A stretch of DNA of 64,000 bases from Anammoximicrobium sp964645045 (GCA_964645045.1 CAZXYZ010000039.1:20776-84775); one strand, 5' to 3'. Numbered from the stretch's first letter, positions 14,935 through 24,398 are shown. A program made the numbers and translations. The notes: a model not told the origin generated them from the letters alone.

Positions 14935-17658
14935 ATGCTGCGAGCAAAGAACTTGACGTGGAACATTCTCGCCGGTTGGTGCGTGGTGGTACTGATGTTG
15001 GCCGCAGCTGTTCAGGCGGACGACAAGACACTTGTCGAATGGCGGTTCGACCAGGCGGGCGAACTCCGCGGATGGCAGGTGGGGGGCCTGATCGCCGACG
15101 CAGGGGTCCATGACGGGGCGCTTCACGGCCGGGCCACCGGGAGCGATCCGATCCTCTTCAGCCCGATGTTCGAAGTCGCGGCGGCCGCCGGGCAGTACGT
15201 GGAGATCTGCCTGAAGGGTACCGCTCCGGCGGTGGCCGAGTTGTACTGGACCGAAACGCTCGAAGGTCCGTATGGCGGTTTCAGTGCGGAGAAACACCGG
15301 TTGTTTCACACCCGGGGCGACGCCCAGTTTCACGTCTACCGCATCTGGCCATTCTGGCACGCGGCCAAGAAGATCATCCGCTTGCGGTTCGACCCGCCGA
15401 ACGCAGGAGAGTTTGATATTCAGTGGGTCCGAATTGCCGAGAAGGAAACCGTCGCCAGCTCGGCTGGGAAGGCCTGGAACCGCGAGGAACTCCGCGAGCA
15501 ATGGCAGGCTTCCGGAGACGTTGCCGGGGACGCGCAAGGGCCGATCGTGCTCAGCCCGCCGGTGGCGTTCCGCGCCGCCGAACATCCTTTTATGTGCGTG
15601 CGCATGGCCACCGATCACGCGGGCAGCGGCCGGCTGTTTTGCGTTTCCAGCACCCGGTTCGGCTGGGAGAGTATCGCGTTCCCGCTGCGGCCGGACGGCA
15701 GAGTGCATTCCTATAACGTGGCCACCGGCGGGCTGAAGAACTGGCGTGACGAGATCATTCGGATCGGCCTTCAGTTGCCGGCCGCTGCCGGGGCCAACAC
15801 GCGCGTCGAGTCGATCGAGGTGGCCGCCGAGCCCCGCGGACCCGCCGAGTTGGAGGTGGCTTATTTCGGGCCTGCGGAAGGAATCAACCGCGCGGGGCGG
15901 CCCGCCGGGGTCACCTGCACCTTGCGGAACCTGGGCGGCCAGTTGGCAGAAAATGTGACCGCGACGCTGCAAGTGCCCGCGGGCGTTCAGGTGCTCGACG
16001 GCGCTGCGAAGACGATCGACCGGTTGTCGCTGTATGTGCCCAAGACCGTCGCTTGGCAGATTCAGGCAGAAACGCTGGGCAAGATCGATCTGGCAGTGAA
16101 CGTCGCAGCCAGCCAGACGGAACCGGTTTCCTCGGCGGCGGCGCTGGAATTGAGCAAGGCGCCCGACGTGCCCAAGACTACTTACGTCCCCGAGCCCAAG
16201 CCGGTGCGCAGCCAGTACGAGATCGGCGCATTCTACTTTCCGGGCTTCCCCACGGCGGAAAAATGGCAGCCCATTCGAGGCTATCCCAACCGCAAACCGA
16301 TCCTCGGCTGGTACGACGAGTCGAGCCCCGAATGCGCCGACTGGCAAATCAAATGGGCCGTCGAGCACGGCATCAACTTCTTCATGGTCGATTGGTACTG
16401 GTGCCAGGGCAATCGCCACTTGGAACACTGGGTCCACAACGCCTACGGAAAGGCCAAATACCGCCAATACCTGAAGTGGGCCATCATGTGGGCGAACCAC
16501 AATCCGCCGAACACCCATTCTGCGGAAGACTGGCGCCAGGTCACCCAGTACTGGATCGACAACTATTTCAATATGCCGGAATACTACCGCATCGACAACC
16601 GGCCGGCCGTGTTCATCTGGGCGCCGCAGAACGTGCGTAATGATCTGGGCGGAAGCGGCGAGGCGGCCAAGCTGTACGCCATGTCGCAGCAGATGGCCAA
16701 AGCGGCCGGGTATCCGGGCATCTACTTTGTGGCGATGAGTTCCCACGATCATCCCGATCGCACCCAGCAACTGGTCAGCGAAGGTTACGAGGCGGCGACC
16801 ACGTATCACGGCTTCCAACTCGCCCACCAGCGTGCCCAAAGCGACCGTTTCCCCTTCGCCCGCCTCCTGGATACCTGTCCCGAACTGTGGCGCGAGGCAG
16901 AGAAGTCCGCCCGCGGTCTGCTCTACCTGCCGATCGTCGATACCGGCTGGGATGCCCGGCCCTGGCACGGCGAAAAATCGGTCGTCGCCGAGGGCCGTAC
17001 GCCCGAACTGTTTGGCAAGTTGTGCCGGCAGGCTCGGCAGTATGCAGACCAGACGGGCAAGAAGATCATCGCCCTCGGACCGATGAACGAATGGGGCGAG
17101 GGGAGCTACATCGAACCGTATGCCGAATACGGCTTCCAGGACCTCGACCAGGTTCGCGAAGCGTTTTGCGAGCCGGGCGATTGGCCGCCGAACTTGATCC
17201 CGTCCGACGTCGGCCTGGGGCCTTACGACCTGCCGCCGGTCGCGGCCAAGACCGCTTGGGAGTTCAACACCGACGGTGCCTTGGAGGGTTGGGGGTCCAA
17301 CGGCGACGTGGCCGAACTGGCCGTCAAGGATGGCCTGCTGGCGGGCCGATCCACTGGCCGCGATCCGGTCCTCCAGGTCTCCGGGATCCAGGTCGAAGCC
17401 GACAGCCTGCATCGCTTGACGCTCCGCCTGCGCAGCGACCGCAACCAACGCGTTCAGATCTTCTGGGCGACCTCCCTGACGGCGATGAACGAAGAGTCCT
17501 CGCTGGGCCTCCAAGTGGTTGGCGACGGCCAGTTTCACGATTATGAACTGGATCTTGCCGAGAACTCCCATTGGCGCGGCGTCGTGAACACCCTGCGGAT
17601 CGATCCGGCCACGGAGCCGGATGCCCCGTTCGCGTTGGATTACGTGCGGCTGAACTAA
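14935..17658 (+). CDS. Secreted GH99/WbsX-like protein with three carbohydrate-binding-like modules, 907 aa
   Basis: The ATG at 14935 follows AAGGAG by eight bases; a GTG at 14926 is in frame but lies inside that motif. A signal peptide ends near AVQADDK. Two related beta-sandwich repeats (~30-190 and ~190-310) have the pattern E-W-R-F-D...L-x-G-W. The central domain (~425-745) is of the GH99/glycosyltransferase-WbsX-like type: EIGAFYFPGFP, FFMVDWYWCQGN, NRPAVFIWAP, IVDTGWDARPWHG, GPMNEWGEGSYIEPY. A third copy of the sandwich closes the protein (WEFNTDGALEGWGSNGD). Family members act on mannose-rich or similar glycans from the outside of the cell. It is divergent from the GH2 gene across 218 bp. 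Confidence 0.8.
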   Translation: MLRAKNLTWNILAGWCVVVLMLAAAVQADDKTLVEWRFDQAGELRGWQVGGLIADAGVHDGALHGRATGSDPILFSPMFEVAAAAGQYVEICLKGTAPAVAELYWTETLEGPYGGFSAEKHRLFHTRGDAQFHVYRIWPFWHAAKKIIRLRFDPPNAGEFDIQWVRIAEKETVASSAGKAWNREELREQWQASGDVAGDAQGPIVLSPPVAFRAAEHPFMCVRMATDHAGSGRLFCVSSTRFGWESIAFPLRPDGRVHSYNVATGGLKNWRDEIIRIGLQLPAAAGANTRVESIEVAAEPRGPAELEVAYFGPAEGINRAGRPAGVTCTLRNLGGQLAENVTATLQVPAGVQVLDGAAKTIDRLSLYVPKTVAWQIQAETLGKIDLAVNVAASQTEPVSSAAALELSKAPDVPKTTYVPEPKPVRSQYEIGAFYFPGFPTAEKWQPIRGYPNRKPILGWYDESSPECADWQIKWAVEHGINFFMVDWYWCQGNRHLEHWVHNAYGKAKYRQYLKWAIMWANHNPPNTHSAEDWRQVTQYWIDNYFNMPEYYRIDNRPAVFIWAPQNVRNDLGGSGEAAKLYAMSQQMAKAAGYPGIYFVAMSSHDHPDRTQQLVSEGYEAATTYHGFQLAHQRAQSDRFPFARLLDTCPELWREAEKSARGLLYLPIVDTGWDARPWHGEKSVVAEGRTPELFGKLCRQARQYADQTGKKIIALGPMNEWGEGSYIEPYAEYGFQDLDQVREAFCEPGDWPPNLIPSDVGLGPYDLPPVAAKTAWEFNTDGALEGWGSNGDVAELAVKDGLLAGRSTGRDPVLQVSGIQVEADSLHRLTLRLRSDRNQRVQIFWATSLTAMNEESSLGLQVVGDGQFHDYELDLAENSHWRGVVNTLRIDPATEPDAPFALDYVRLN

Positions 17659-17724
17659 ATCGGGTTTTGCCAAACCACCTCTGTAAAGGAGTGATCTACT
17701 GGGCAATCCGCAGTGCCGGGACTT

Positions 17725-17829
17725 GTTGGAGTTCACGCTTTAGCGTGTCTTGTTCTCCGGCCGGCTTGGCCGGCCGGGCACGCTAAAGCGTGAACTCCAA
17801 CGAAGACACGCTGAAGCGTGAACTCCAGC
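17725..17829. repeat. Palindromic repeat, family A, copy 1 (plus an extra half-copy)
   Basis: The arms 17725-17747 (GTTGGAGTTCACGCTTTAGC...) and 17779-17801 are perfect 23-bp complements. They enclose a nested palindrome of CCGGCCGGC type. A further right half, ending GTGAACTCCAGCG, follows at 17802-17829. The same arm sequence recurs at 20472, 45379 and, in changed form, 48547. It lies in the 223-bp gap between two same-strand genes. Confidence 0.85.
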
Positions 17830-17881
17830 GAGGTTTGCACCTTTACATTGGTGGTCTGTCTACCCAAGGAAAGGTCCTGCC

Positions 17882-18685
17882 ATGTTGAACGGTCTCTTGC
17901 CAGCTAGAATCCGGACGATCTCCATCCTCGTGTGCCTGGCTGTGCAGTGCGGAGCGGCCGCGCCGACAGCGGCAGTTGCTGCGGAACCGACCGACGCCGA
18001 TTCGGCACCCGCCGCGGATTCCGCGCGACCTTCGGCCGACGGTCGGGACGTGATGTTCCACAAGATCAAAGCGAACAAGATCCTGTTCCTCGGCAACAGT
18101 ATCACGCTCCACGGACCGGCACCGGCCATCGGTTGGTTGGGCAATTGGGGCATGGCGGCCAGCACCCGGGACAACGATTACGTGCATATTGTCCTCAAGG
18201 CCATCTCCCAGACCGCCGGAAAGGAGCCCCAGTCGATTGTCGCCAACATCGCGACGTTCGAACGGCAATTCGAAAGCTACGACGTTGATTCCGGGCTCAA
18301 GAAGGAGCTTGCGTTCAAGCCGGATCTCGTCGTTGTGGCGATCGGGGAAAACGTACCCGCGTTGGCCTCGGAGCAAGCGCAGGCCGCGTTCAGGGCGAGC
18401 ACGACAAAGCTGCTGAAGAAGTTGCAGCAGAATAGCAAACCGGTCATCGTCGTCCGCAGCTGTTTTTGGCCCAACCAAGCCAAAGACGACATGCTGAAAC
18501 AGGCCTGCGGGGACGTGGGCGGGATCTTTGTCGACGTTGGAGCGCTCGGCGAGGACGAGACGAATTTTGCCCGCTCGGAACGTCCCTTCGCGCATGCCGG
18601 CGTCGCGGCCCACCCCGGTGACAAAGGCATGCGTGCGATCGCCGAAGCCATCCTGAACGCCCTCGGAGGATTCGTCCGTGGCTGA
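17882..18685 (+). CDS. Secreted SGNH/GDSL-family hydrolase, 267 aa
   Basis: A signal peptide (TISILVCLAVQCGAAA) is followed by an Ala/Pro-rich linker and an SGNH domain from residue ~60. KILFLGNSITLHG is block I with the nucleophile Ser in G-N-S. The Gly and Asn blocks are less clear (VVVAIGENVPAL), and AAHPGDKGM near residue 245 supplies a catalytic-type His with its neighbours. Such enzymes remove acetyl or other acyl groups from polysaccharides or act as lipases. Here the setting after a glycan-active enzyme favours carbohydrate esterase activity. The end overlaps the symporter start by eight bases, so the two are one operon. Confidence 0.75.
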   Translation: MLNGLLPARIRTISILVCLAVQCGAAAPTAAVAAEPTDADSAPAADSARPSADGRDVMFHKIKANKILFLGNSITLHGPAPAIGWLGNWGMAASTRDNDYVHIVLKAISQTAGKEPQSIVANIATFERQFESYDVDSGLKKELAFKPDLVVVAIGENVPALASEQAQAAFRASTTKLLKKLQQNSKPVIVVRSCFWPNQAKDDMLKQACGDVGGIFVDVGALGEDETNFARSERPFAHAGVAAHPGDKGMRAIAEAILNALGGFVRG

Positions 18686-20426
18686 CCCGCATGCGTTCTC
18701 GTTAGGCCTTTGGGATTACGCGGCTTTCGTGGCGTATTTCCTGGGCTTGTCCGCCGTCAGCTACTGGTTTGGGCGCAACGAACGAGGCAGTACCACGGAC
18801 TATTTCCTGGCCGGCAAACGCTTGCCGTGGTACGTCGTTGGGGGCTCCTTCATCGGCTCGAACATCAGCTCCGAACACTTCATCGGCATGATCGGCGCAG
18901 CGACCGTGTACGGCATCTGCGTGGCGATGATGGAGTGGATGAACGTGTTCACGTTCTCGCTGCTGATTTGGTTCTTCATTCCGTTCTTGCTGGCTTCGCG
19001 GGTGTTCACGATCCCCGAGTTTCTGGAACGGCGTTTCAGCCTCACGCTGCGCGAGATGTTTGCGGCGGTCACGGTGATCAGCAACGTGGTCGCGTTCCTG
19101 GCCGCCGTGCTGTACGGCGGCGGCGTGGCGATCGAGAAGTTGTTCGGGTTTGACCTGTGGTGGTCGATCATCGTGTTGGGCGTCGTGGCCGGCGGTTGGG
19201 CCATCTATGGCGGGCTGTCGTCCGTGGCGTGGTCGGATCTGTTCATGGTCGTCGTGATGGTGGCCGGCGGACTGGCCGTCACGGTCTTGGGACTGCACGC
19301 CCTGGCGCCGGACGGCTCGCTGGCCGACGGCTTCCGGGTGATGATCGAACGGAATCGGGCAACCGGCGGCGCGTGGTCCGAAGCCGTCGCGCTCCATGTC
19401 CGCGATCTGGCCGGGACCGCTTCGTACAACCGCTTGTCGGTCTTTCAGCCGGCCAGCCATCCGATTGTTCCCTGGACGAGTCTGTTGCTGAGCATCTTTT
19501 CGATCAGCGTCTGGTACAACGTGCTGAACCAATTCATGATCCAGCGCGTGCTGGGCGCCCGGAACGGCTATCACGCGCGGATGGGGATCGTGTTCGCTGG
19601 TTTTATGAAAGTGTTCCTGCCGGTGATTGTCGTACTGCCGGGCTTGATCCTATTTGCCTTGCACCCGGAATTGCTGTTGCAGCCTTGGGAAGACGTGCGG
19701 CCGGCCGCCGACCGAGGCTACATTCATCTGCTGCAGACCCTGATGCCGGTAGGCTTGCGCGGCCTGTTCCTGGCCGGGTTGTTCGGGGCGATCCAGTCGA
19801 CGGTCAATGCCGTGCTGAATTCGACCGCCACGGTGTTTACGCTGGACATCTACAAGCGGCTGCTGCGGCCCGGGGCCGGCGACAAGCACCTGGTCAGCGT
19901 GGGTGTCGTTTCGTCGGTCACGATCCTGGCCGTGGCGATTGTGTTGGCTGGATTCATCGGCCGTTTGGGCGGCGGACTGTTTATTTACATCCAGTCGCTG
20001 TACGCCTTCTTCGCCCCGCCGTTCGCCGCCGTGTTTCTGCTGGGCATCCTCTGGCGGCGGGTGAACAGCCACGGGGCGCTGGCGGCCGTGATCTTCGGGT
20101 TTGCCTTTGGGATCGGAGTCAAGCTGTACCTGGAAGCGGCGCTCGCGCATCCGGCTTGGCTGGAACCCTACGCGAACCAGGCGGCGCTGAACTGGCTGCT
20201 GTGCTGCCTGGTCTGCACGGCCGTCAGCCTGGCCACCGCACCACCGCGGCCCGAGCAGGTGAGCGACGACGTCACGATCAATTGGGCGAAACTGAACATC
20301 TTCCGCGATCTGGGCACGGCGTGGTACACCAGCGTGGTCACCTGGTGGCTGCTGTTCGTGGTGATGATCGCCTGCTTGTTTGCCGTCTTTTCCGGCTGGG
20401 TATTTCCGACGGCGGCGGAGTGGTAG
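18678..20426 (+). CDS. Sodium:solute symporter (SSS family), 582 aa
   Basis: The start is the GTG at 18678, with GGAGGA just upstream and no in-frame ATG near. The protein shows about 13-14 hydrophobic segments. Family motifs include TTDYFLAGKRLPWYVVGGSF and GSNISSEHFIGMIGAA near the N-terminus, followed by GGLSSVAWSDLFMVVVMV. The length is normal for the SGLT-like branch. It probably imports a sugar or sugar acid released by the upstream secreted enzymes; the substrate cannot be read from sequence. It overlaps the SGNH gene, so translation is coupled. Confidence 0.87.
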   Translation: MADPHAFSLGLWDYAAFVAYFLGLSAVSYWFGRNERGSTTDYFLAGKRLPWYVVGGSFIGSNISSEHFIGMIGAATVYGICVAMMEWMNVFTFSLLIWFFIPFLLASRVFTIPEFLERRFSLTLREMFAAVTVISNVVAFLAAVLYGGGVAIEKLFGFDLWWSIIVLGVVAGGWAIYGGLSSVAWSDLFMVVVMVAGGLAVTVLGLHALAPDGSLADGFRVMIERNRATGGAWSEAVALHVRDLAGTASYNRLSVFQPASHPIVPWTSLLLSIFSISVWYNVLNQFMIQRVLGARNGYHARMGIVFAGFMKVFLPVIVVLPGLILFALHPELLLQPWEDVRPAADRGYIHLLQTLMPVGLRGLFLAGLFGAIQSTVNAVLNSTATVFTLDIYKRLLRPGAGDKHLVSVGVVSSVTILAVAIVLAGFIGRLGGGLFIYIQSLYAFFAPPFAAVFLLGILWRRVNSHGALAAVIFGFAFGIGVKLYLEAALAHPAWLEPYANQAALNWLLCCLVCTAVSLATAPPRPEQVSDDVTINWAKLNIFRDLGTAWYTSVVTWWLLFVVMIACLFAVFSGWVFPTAAEW

Positions 20427-20461
20427 GGGAAATCATCCCACTCGCAAGAGCGTTTCGTCCC

Positions 20462-20535
20462 GTTGGTGTGTACGCTTCAGCGTGTCTCGCCAGGCGGGCA
20501 TCGCCCGCCTGGCACGCTGAAGCGTGAACTCCAGC
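20462..20535. repeat. Palindromic repeat, family A, copy 2
   Basis: The outer arms ACGCTTCAGCGTG (20472-20484) and 20513-20525 are perfect complements, with an inner 9-bp palindrome CCAGGCGGG/CCCGCCTGG between them. The right end GTGAACTCCAGC matches the half-copy near 17825. It sits between the symporter and purD. Confidence 0.8.
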
Positions 20536-20651
20536 CAGACCCAGGTCCAACTTGGCGGGGAGGCGTCTGTCCCTGGTTCCGCTCAACCGCTAGAATCCCG
20601 ATTGGCGATAAAACGGTGGATCGTGAGAACTGGTTGGAGGGGCTGCGGCGG

Positions 20652-21941
20652 ATGAACGTACTGGTGGTCGGCAACGGCGGTCGGGAACATGCGTTGGCTT
20701 GGAAGTTATCGCAAAGTTCGAGGGTCCGGCGGGTGTTCGTGGCGCCGGGCAATGCGGGCACGGCGCTGGACGCCGAAAATGTGAACATCCCGGCCGGCGA
20801 CTGGAAGCAGCTGATCCAGTTCGCCCGCACCGAAGACGTCGACTTGACCGTCGTCGGCCCGGAAGTGCCGCTGGCGGACGGCATTGTCGATGCATTCCAG
20901 GAGGCCAAACTACGGATCTTTGGCCCCACGAAGGCTGCGGCCCAGTTGGAAGGCAGCAAGGTCTTCTGCAAAAAGCTGCTCCGCGAAGCCGACATTCCGA
21001 CCGCCGACTATCGCGTATTCTCCGATCCCGACGAGGCGACGCAACACGTCCGGGACCGGTATCCCAACGAGAACGAAGAAGTTCCGTTGGTGGTCAAGGC
21101 CGACGGCTTGGCGGCTGGCAAGGGTGTGATCGTCTGTTCGCGGCGGGCCGAGGTCCTGGCCGCCATCGACCAGATCGCCCGCCAGCGCGTGTTTGGCGAT
21201 GCGGGCCGCGAATTGGTACTTGAAGAGCGGTTGGACGGCCAAGAGGCCAGCGTCCTGGCGATCACGGACGGCCGAACGATCCTGACGCTGCCGCCGGCCC
21301 AGGACCACAAGCCCGCTTACGACGGCGATTGCGGGCCGAACACCGGCGGCATGGGGGCTTACTGCCCGGCGCCGATCGTGACCGATGAAATGTTGGGGTG
21401 GATCGAAGCACACATCCTGGTGCCGACCATCCACACGCTGAAACGCAAAGGCATGCCCTTTCTGGGCGTCCTGTATGCAGGACTGATGATGACACGTCAA
21501 GGCCCGAAGGTGCTGGAATACAACGTCCGTTTCGGCGACCCCGAGTGCCAGCCGCTGTTGATGCGGCTGAAGACCGACCTGGCCGACATTTTGGAAGCGG
21601 CGGCCGAGCACCGCCTGGATCAGATCGGCGCCCTGGAATGGGACCCGCGTCCGGCGGTGTGCGTGGTGATGGCCAGCGAAGGCTATCCGGGCGATTACGC
21701 GAAGGGCCGGCCGATCCGCGGCTTGGAGGCTGCCGCCCAAGTGCCCGACGCCAAGGTGTTCCATGCCGGCACCGCGCGCCTGGGCGAGCAGATCGTCAAC
21801 GCCGGCGGCCGCGTGCTGGGTGTGACCGCCCTGGGCGAGTCGATCGCGATGGCCAAGTTGCAGGCGTATACCGCCGTCAAATGCATCCGCTGGGAGGGCG
21901 CCTGGTGCCGGAAAGACATCGCCGATAAAGCGATGGAGTAG
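20652..21941 (+). CDS. purD: Phosphoribosylamine--glycine ligase (GAR synthetase)
   Basis: The start ATG at 20652 (MNVLVVGNGGREHALAWKL) gives the exact PurD N-terminus with GGAGGGG upstream. Longer frames would run into a repeat. The N-domain is VGNGGREHAL..VFVAPGNAGTA; the ATP-grasp parts are FCKKLLREADIPTADY, PLVVKADGLAAGKGV and ASVLAITDG; then PPAQDHKPAYDGDCGPNTGGMGAY, and the C-domain VLGVTALG. Length 429 aa is normal. It makes glycinamide ribonucleotide in purine synthesis. It stands alone here, not in a pur operon. Confidence 0.95.
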   Translation: MNVLVVGNGGREHALAWKLSQSSRVRRVFVAPGNAGTALDAENVNIPAGDWKQLIQFARTEDVDLTVVGPEVPLADGIVDAFQEAKLRIFGPTKAAAQLEGSKVFCKKLLREADIPTADYRVFSDPDEATQHVRDRYPNENEEVPLVVKADGLAAGKGVIVCSRRAEVLAAIDQIARQRVFGDAGRELVLEERLDGQEASVLAITDGRTILTLPPAQDHKPAYDGDCGPNTGGMGAYCPAPIVTDEMLGWIEAHILVPTIHTLKRKGMPFLGVLYAGLMMTRQGPKVLEYNVRFGDPECQPLLMRLKTDLADILEAAAEHRLDQIGALEWDPRPAVCVVMASEGYPGDYAKGRPIRGLEAAAQVPDAKVFHAGTARLGEQIVNAGGRVLGVTALGESIAMAKLQAYTAVKCIRWEGAWCRKDIADKAME

Positions 21942-21944
21942 ACG

Positions 21945-22673
21945 TTACTGCTTGGCCCCGCCCTGCCGATCGCGGAAACGCTCGCGGGCTTTCTGCAGTT
22001 CTTCCTTGCTCAACGAGCCGTTGCCGTCGGCGTCGGCACGCATCAGCCACTCGGCCATCCGCTCCGGCAACTCGTCCTTGGTCAGCGAGCCGTCGCTGTT
22101 CTTGTCCAGCCGCTGGAACATCTCGGCGGGATCGCCGCGCCCCGCTGCGCCGTTGCCCGGTTGTTTGCCGGCGGCGCCGGCTTGTTCGGCCCATTTCTTC
22201 CGCTGTTCGGTCAGTTCCTCTTTCGACACCGCACCGTCGCCGTTGGTGTCCGCACGCATCAGCCGTTCGGCCGCGAACTCGGGCAATTCATCCTTGGTCA
22301 GCTTGCCGTCGCTGTTCTTGTCGTGACGCTGGAGCATTTCGTCCACGCTGGGCAGGCCGGCGCCAGCCGCGGGCTTGGCCGCAGCCATGTTCTTGCGGGC
22401 TTCGCTCAATTCGTCCTTCGTGATCGAGCCGTCGCCGTTGGTGTCCGCACGCGTCAGAAACTGCGCCATCCGCTCCGGCAGTTCGTCCGTGGTAAGTTTG
22501 CCATCGCCATTTTTGTCCAGCCGCTGAAAGATCTGTTCGGCCGATGGCATTTCGCCGGGCCCGCCTCGTCCGCGGCCTGGCCCGCGGTCTTGAGCGCTGA
22601 CCATGTTCCCAGCGAATGCCACGAAACCCGCGACGATGGCCGCCGCAACCAAGGCTTGTTTCGATCGAAGCAT
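21945..22673 (-). CDS. Secreted protein with six EF-hands, 242 aa
   Basis: A signal peptide (VAAAIVAGFVAFAGNMVSA) is followed by six calcium-loop motifs in three pairs: DKNGDGKLTTDE, DTNGDGSITKDE, DKNSDGKLTKDE, DTNGDGAVSKEE, DKNSDGSLTKDE and DADGNGSLSKEE. Each pair spans about 65 residues and is linked by Gly/Ala-rich stretches, so the gene grew by duplication of a two-EF-hand unit. EF-hand proteins of this kind are common in planctomycete exoproteomes and probably bind Ca2+ outside the cytoplasm. It is convergent with purD; the stops are only three bases apart. Confidence 0.85.
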   Translation of the reverse strand: MLRSKQALVAAAIVAGFVAFAGNMVSAQDRGPGRGRGGPGEMPSAEQIFQRLDKNGDGKLTTDELPERMAQFLTRADTNGDGSITKDELSEARKNMAAAKPAAGAGLPSVDEMLQRHDKNSDGKLTKDELPEFAAERLMRADTNGDGAVSKEELTEQRKKWAEQAGAAGKQPGNGAAGRGDPAEMFQRLDKNSDGSLTKDELPERMAEWLMRADADGNGSLSKEELQKARERFRDRQGGAKQ

Positions 22674-22787
22674 GTGTTTTTCCCCCGCTTTCAGTGGAAA
22701 TGGTTCGGAAAGGATCGTTCATGTCCGTGTAGGAAGTTGAACACCGCAGGCGGAGAAAAGCTTCGGCCGATCAGGCTGTTTTTTCGT

Positions 22788-22841
22788 TTGTCGTCTTTCG
22801 CTCCGCGAAAGAACGCCTTTTCGCGGAGCGAAAGGCGACAA
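22788..22841. repeat. Palindromic repeat, family C
   Basis: The 23-bp arms 22788-22810 (TTGTCGTCTTTCGCTCCGCG...) and 22819-22841 are complementary with one mismatch, around an 8-base loop GAACGCCT. It lies between the pncB stop and the EF-hand gene start. The adjacent T-run (22780-22784) is on the wrong side for a terminator of pncB. Confidence 0.75.
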
Positions 22842-22860
22842 CTGTTGATTCGTCGTCCAA

Positions 22861-24339
22861 TTACCCGCCTCGTTCCGCCGTTCGGGCGGCAGCCGCCAAT
22901 TCGGCTTTGATCTTGTGCAGCCCAGTTTCCCATCCTACGAGATAGCCTCGGGAATCGCGGTTCTCCAGGACGGCACTGTCGAACGACGCCAGTTCAGCGG
23001 TCGCGCGATCGCGAGCTTCGGCAGCGGGCGGCGGCTCGTAGACCGCGCGGCCGCCGCGGAAGATGGGGACGAGCAGATCCGTCTGCTGGGCATGCTTGGG
23101 AGCCGGCTGCACTTCCCGGGCGCCGAGCGGCACTAAGGCGGGCGGGTCCGGCAGGCCGGCGGGCTCGTCGTAGATCACGTCCGCCACGCAACGTCCATCG
23201 GCCCGCCGCAGGCGGCGGACCTGGAGGATGCCGGGATCGGACTGCTTGCTGTTGTGTTCGGACAGCTTCAACCGGTAGCTCCACTGCCCCGTCAAATCGC
23301 GCAATGCCGACAACTTGTACACGCCGCCCAGTGCGGGCTGATCGTGACCGGTGGCCAGCCGCGTGCCGACTCCCCAAACATCGGCGCAGGCGCCGTCGCG
23401 CAGCAGTTGCTCGATGCGGTGTTCGTCCAAGTCGCCGCTGACCACAATGGCAGCCGCCGGGAAACCGGCTTCGTCCAGCAACTGTCGCGACTGGCGGCTA
23501 AGGGCCACGAAATCGCCCGAATCCAGGCGGATCCCCAGCAGTTGATGGCCGTCGCGGCGCAACTGTTCGGCGACGGCGATCGCGTGGCGGACGCCGGACA
23601 GCGAATCGTAGGTGTCGACCAGGAAAATGCAGTTGCCCGGCAGGGCGGCCGCATACGCCTCGAACGCCCGCTGTTCATCGTTGAAGGCCATCACCCAGCT
23701 GTGGGCGTGTGTTCCTTTGACGGGAATGCCGAACAGCTTGCCGGCCAGCACGTTGGAGGTCGCCGCACAGCCGCCGATGTAGGCGGCGCGGCTGGCCGTC
23801 AAGCCGCCGTCGATGCCCTGCGCTCGCCGCAGGCCGAATTCCAGCACGGGTCGTCCCGCCGCCGCGCGGCAAACGCGGGCCGCCTTCGTGGCAATCAGCG
23901 TGGGAAAATTGACGAGCGTCAGCAACGGCGTCTCGACGATCTGACTCTGCAACAGCGGCCCGCGGACGCGAACCAGCGGTTCGCCGGCAAACACGACCGT
24001 GCCTTCGGCGACGGCGTCCACGTCGCACCGGAATTCGAGGTCCCGCAGATAATCGAGAAATCCCGCTTCGAACAACGGCCGCCCGTCGGCCGTGGCCAAC
24101 GTCGCCACGTAGCTCAAATCGTCGTCCGTGAACCGCAGTTCGCGGAGAAAATCGACGGCATAGCTCAGTCCGCAGGCGACAGCGTACTGGCCGCCGAAAG
24201 GGTTCTGGCGAAACGTCAGGTGAAACACGGCCTCGCGCTCCGCCAACCCGTTTTTCCAGTAGGCATACGCCATCGTCAACTGATACAGGTCGGTCAGCAG
24301 GGCCAGCGAGTGCCGATAGATCCGAGGCAGTAGATTCAC
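22861..24339 (-). CDS. pncB: Nicotinate phosphoribosyltransferase
   Basis: The product opens with ALLTDLYQLTMAYAYWKNG, the family hallmark (L-T-D-L-Y-Q-L-T-M). FRQNPFGGQYAVACGL, FPTLIATKAARVCRAA, EFGLRRAQG, the active-site-like KGTHAHSWVMAF, LVDTYDSLSGV, GIRLDSGDF and GVGTRLATG follow. Length 492 aa is normal for the bacterial enzyme. It converts nicotinate and PRPP (with ATP) to NaMN in NAD salvage. The ATG at 24339 is accepted because the N-terminal motif begins only 17 residues later. Confidence 0.93.
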   Translation of the reverse strand: MNLLPRIYRHSLALLTDLYQLTMAYAYWKNGLAEREAVFHLTFRQNPFGGQYAVACGLSYAVDFLRELRFTDDDLSYVATLATADGRPLFEAGFLDYLRDLEFRCDVDAVAEGTVVFAGEPLVRVRGPLLQSQIVETPLLTLVNFPTLIATKAARVCRAAAGRPVLEFGLRRAQGIDGGLTASRAAYIGGCAATSNVLAGKLFGIPVKGTHAHSWVMAFNDEQRAFEAYAAALPGNCIFLVDTYDSLSGVRHAIAVAEQLRRDGHQLLGIRLDSGDFVALSRQSRQLLDEAGFPAAAIVVSGDLDEHRIEQLLRDGACADVWGVGTRLATGHDQPALGGVYKLSALRDLTGQWSYRLKLSEHNSKQSDPGILQVRRLRRADGRCVADVIYDEPAGLPDPPALVPLGAREVQPAPKHAQQTDLLVPIFRGGRAVYEPPPAAEARDRATAELASFDSAVLENRDSRGYLVGWETGLHKIKAELAAAARTAERGG

Positions 24340-24398
24340 GAGGCAACGTCCTTATTGACGGGACCGCACAACGGATCGCGCCAGGGACACGTCGCGTG

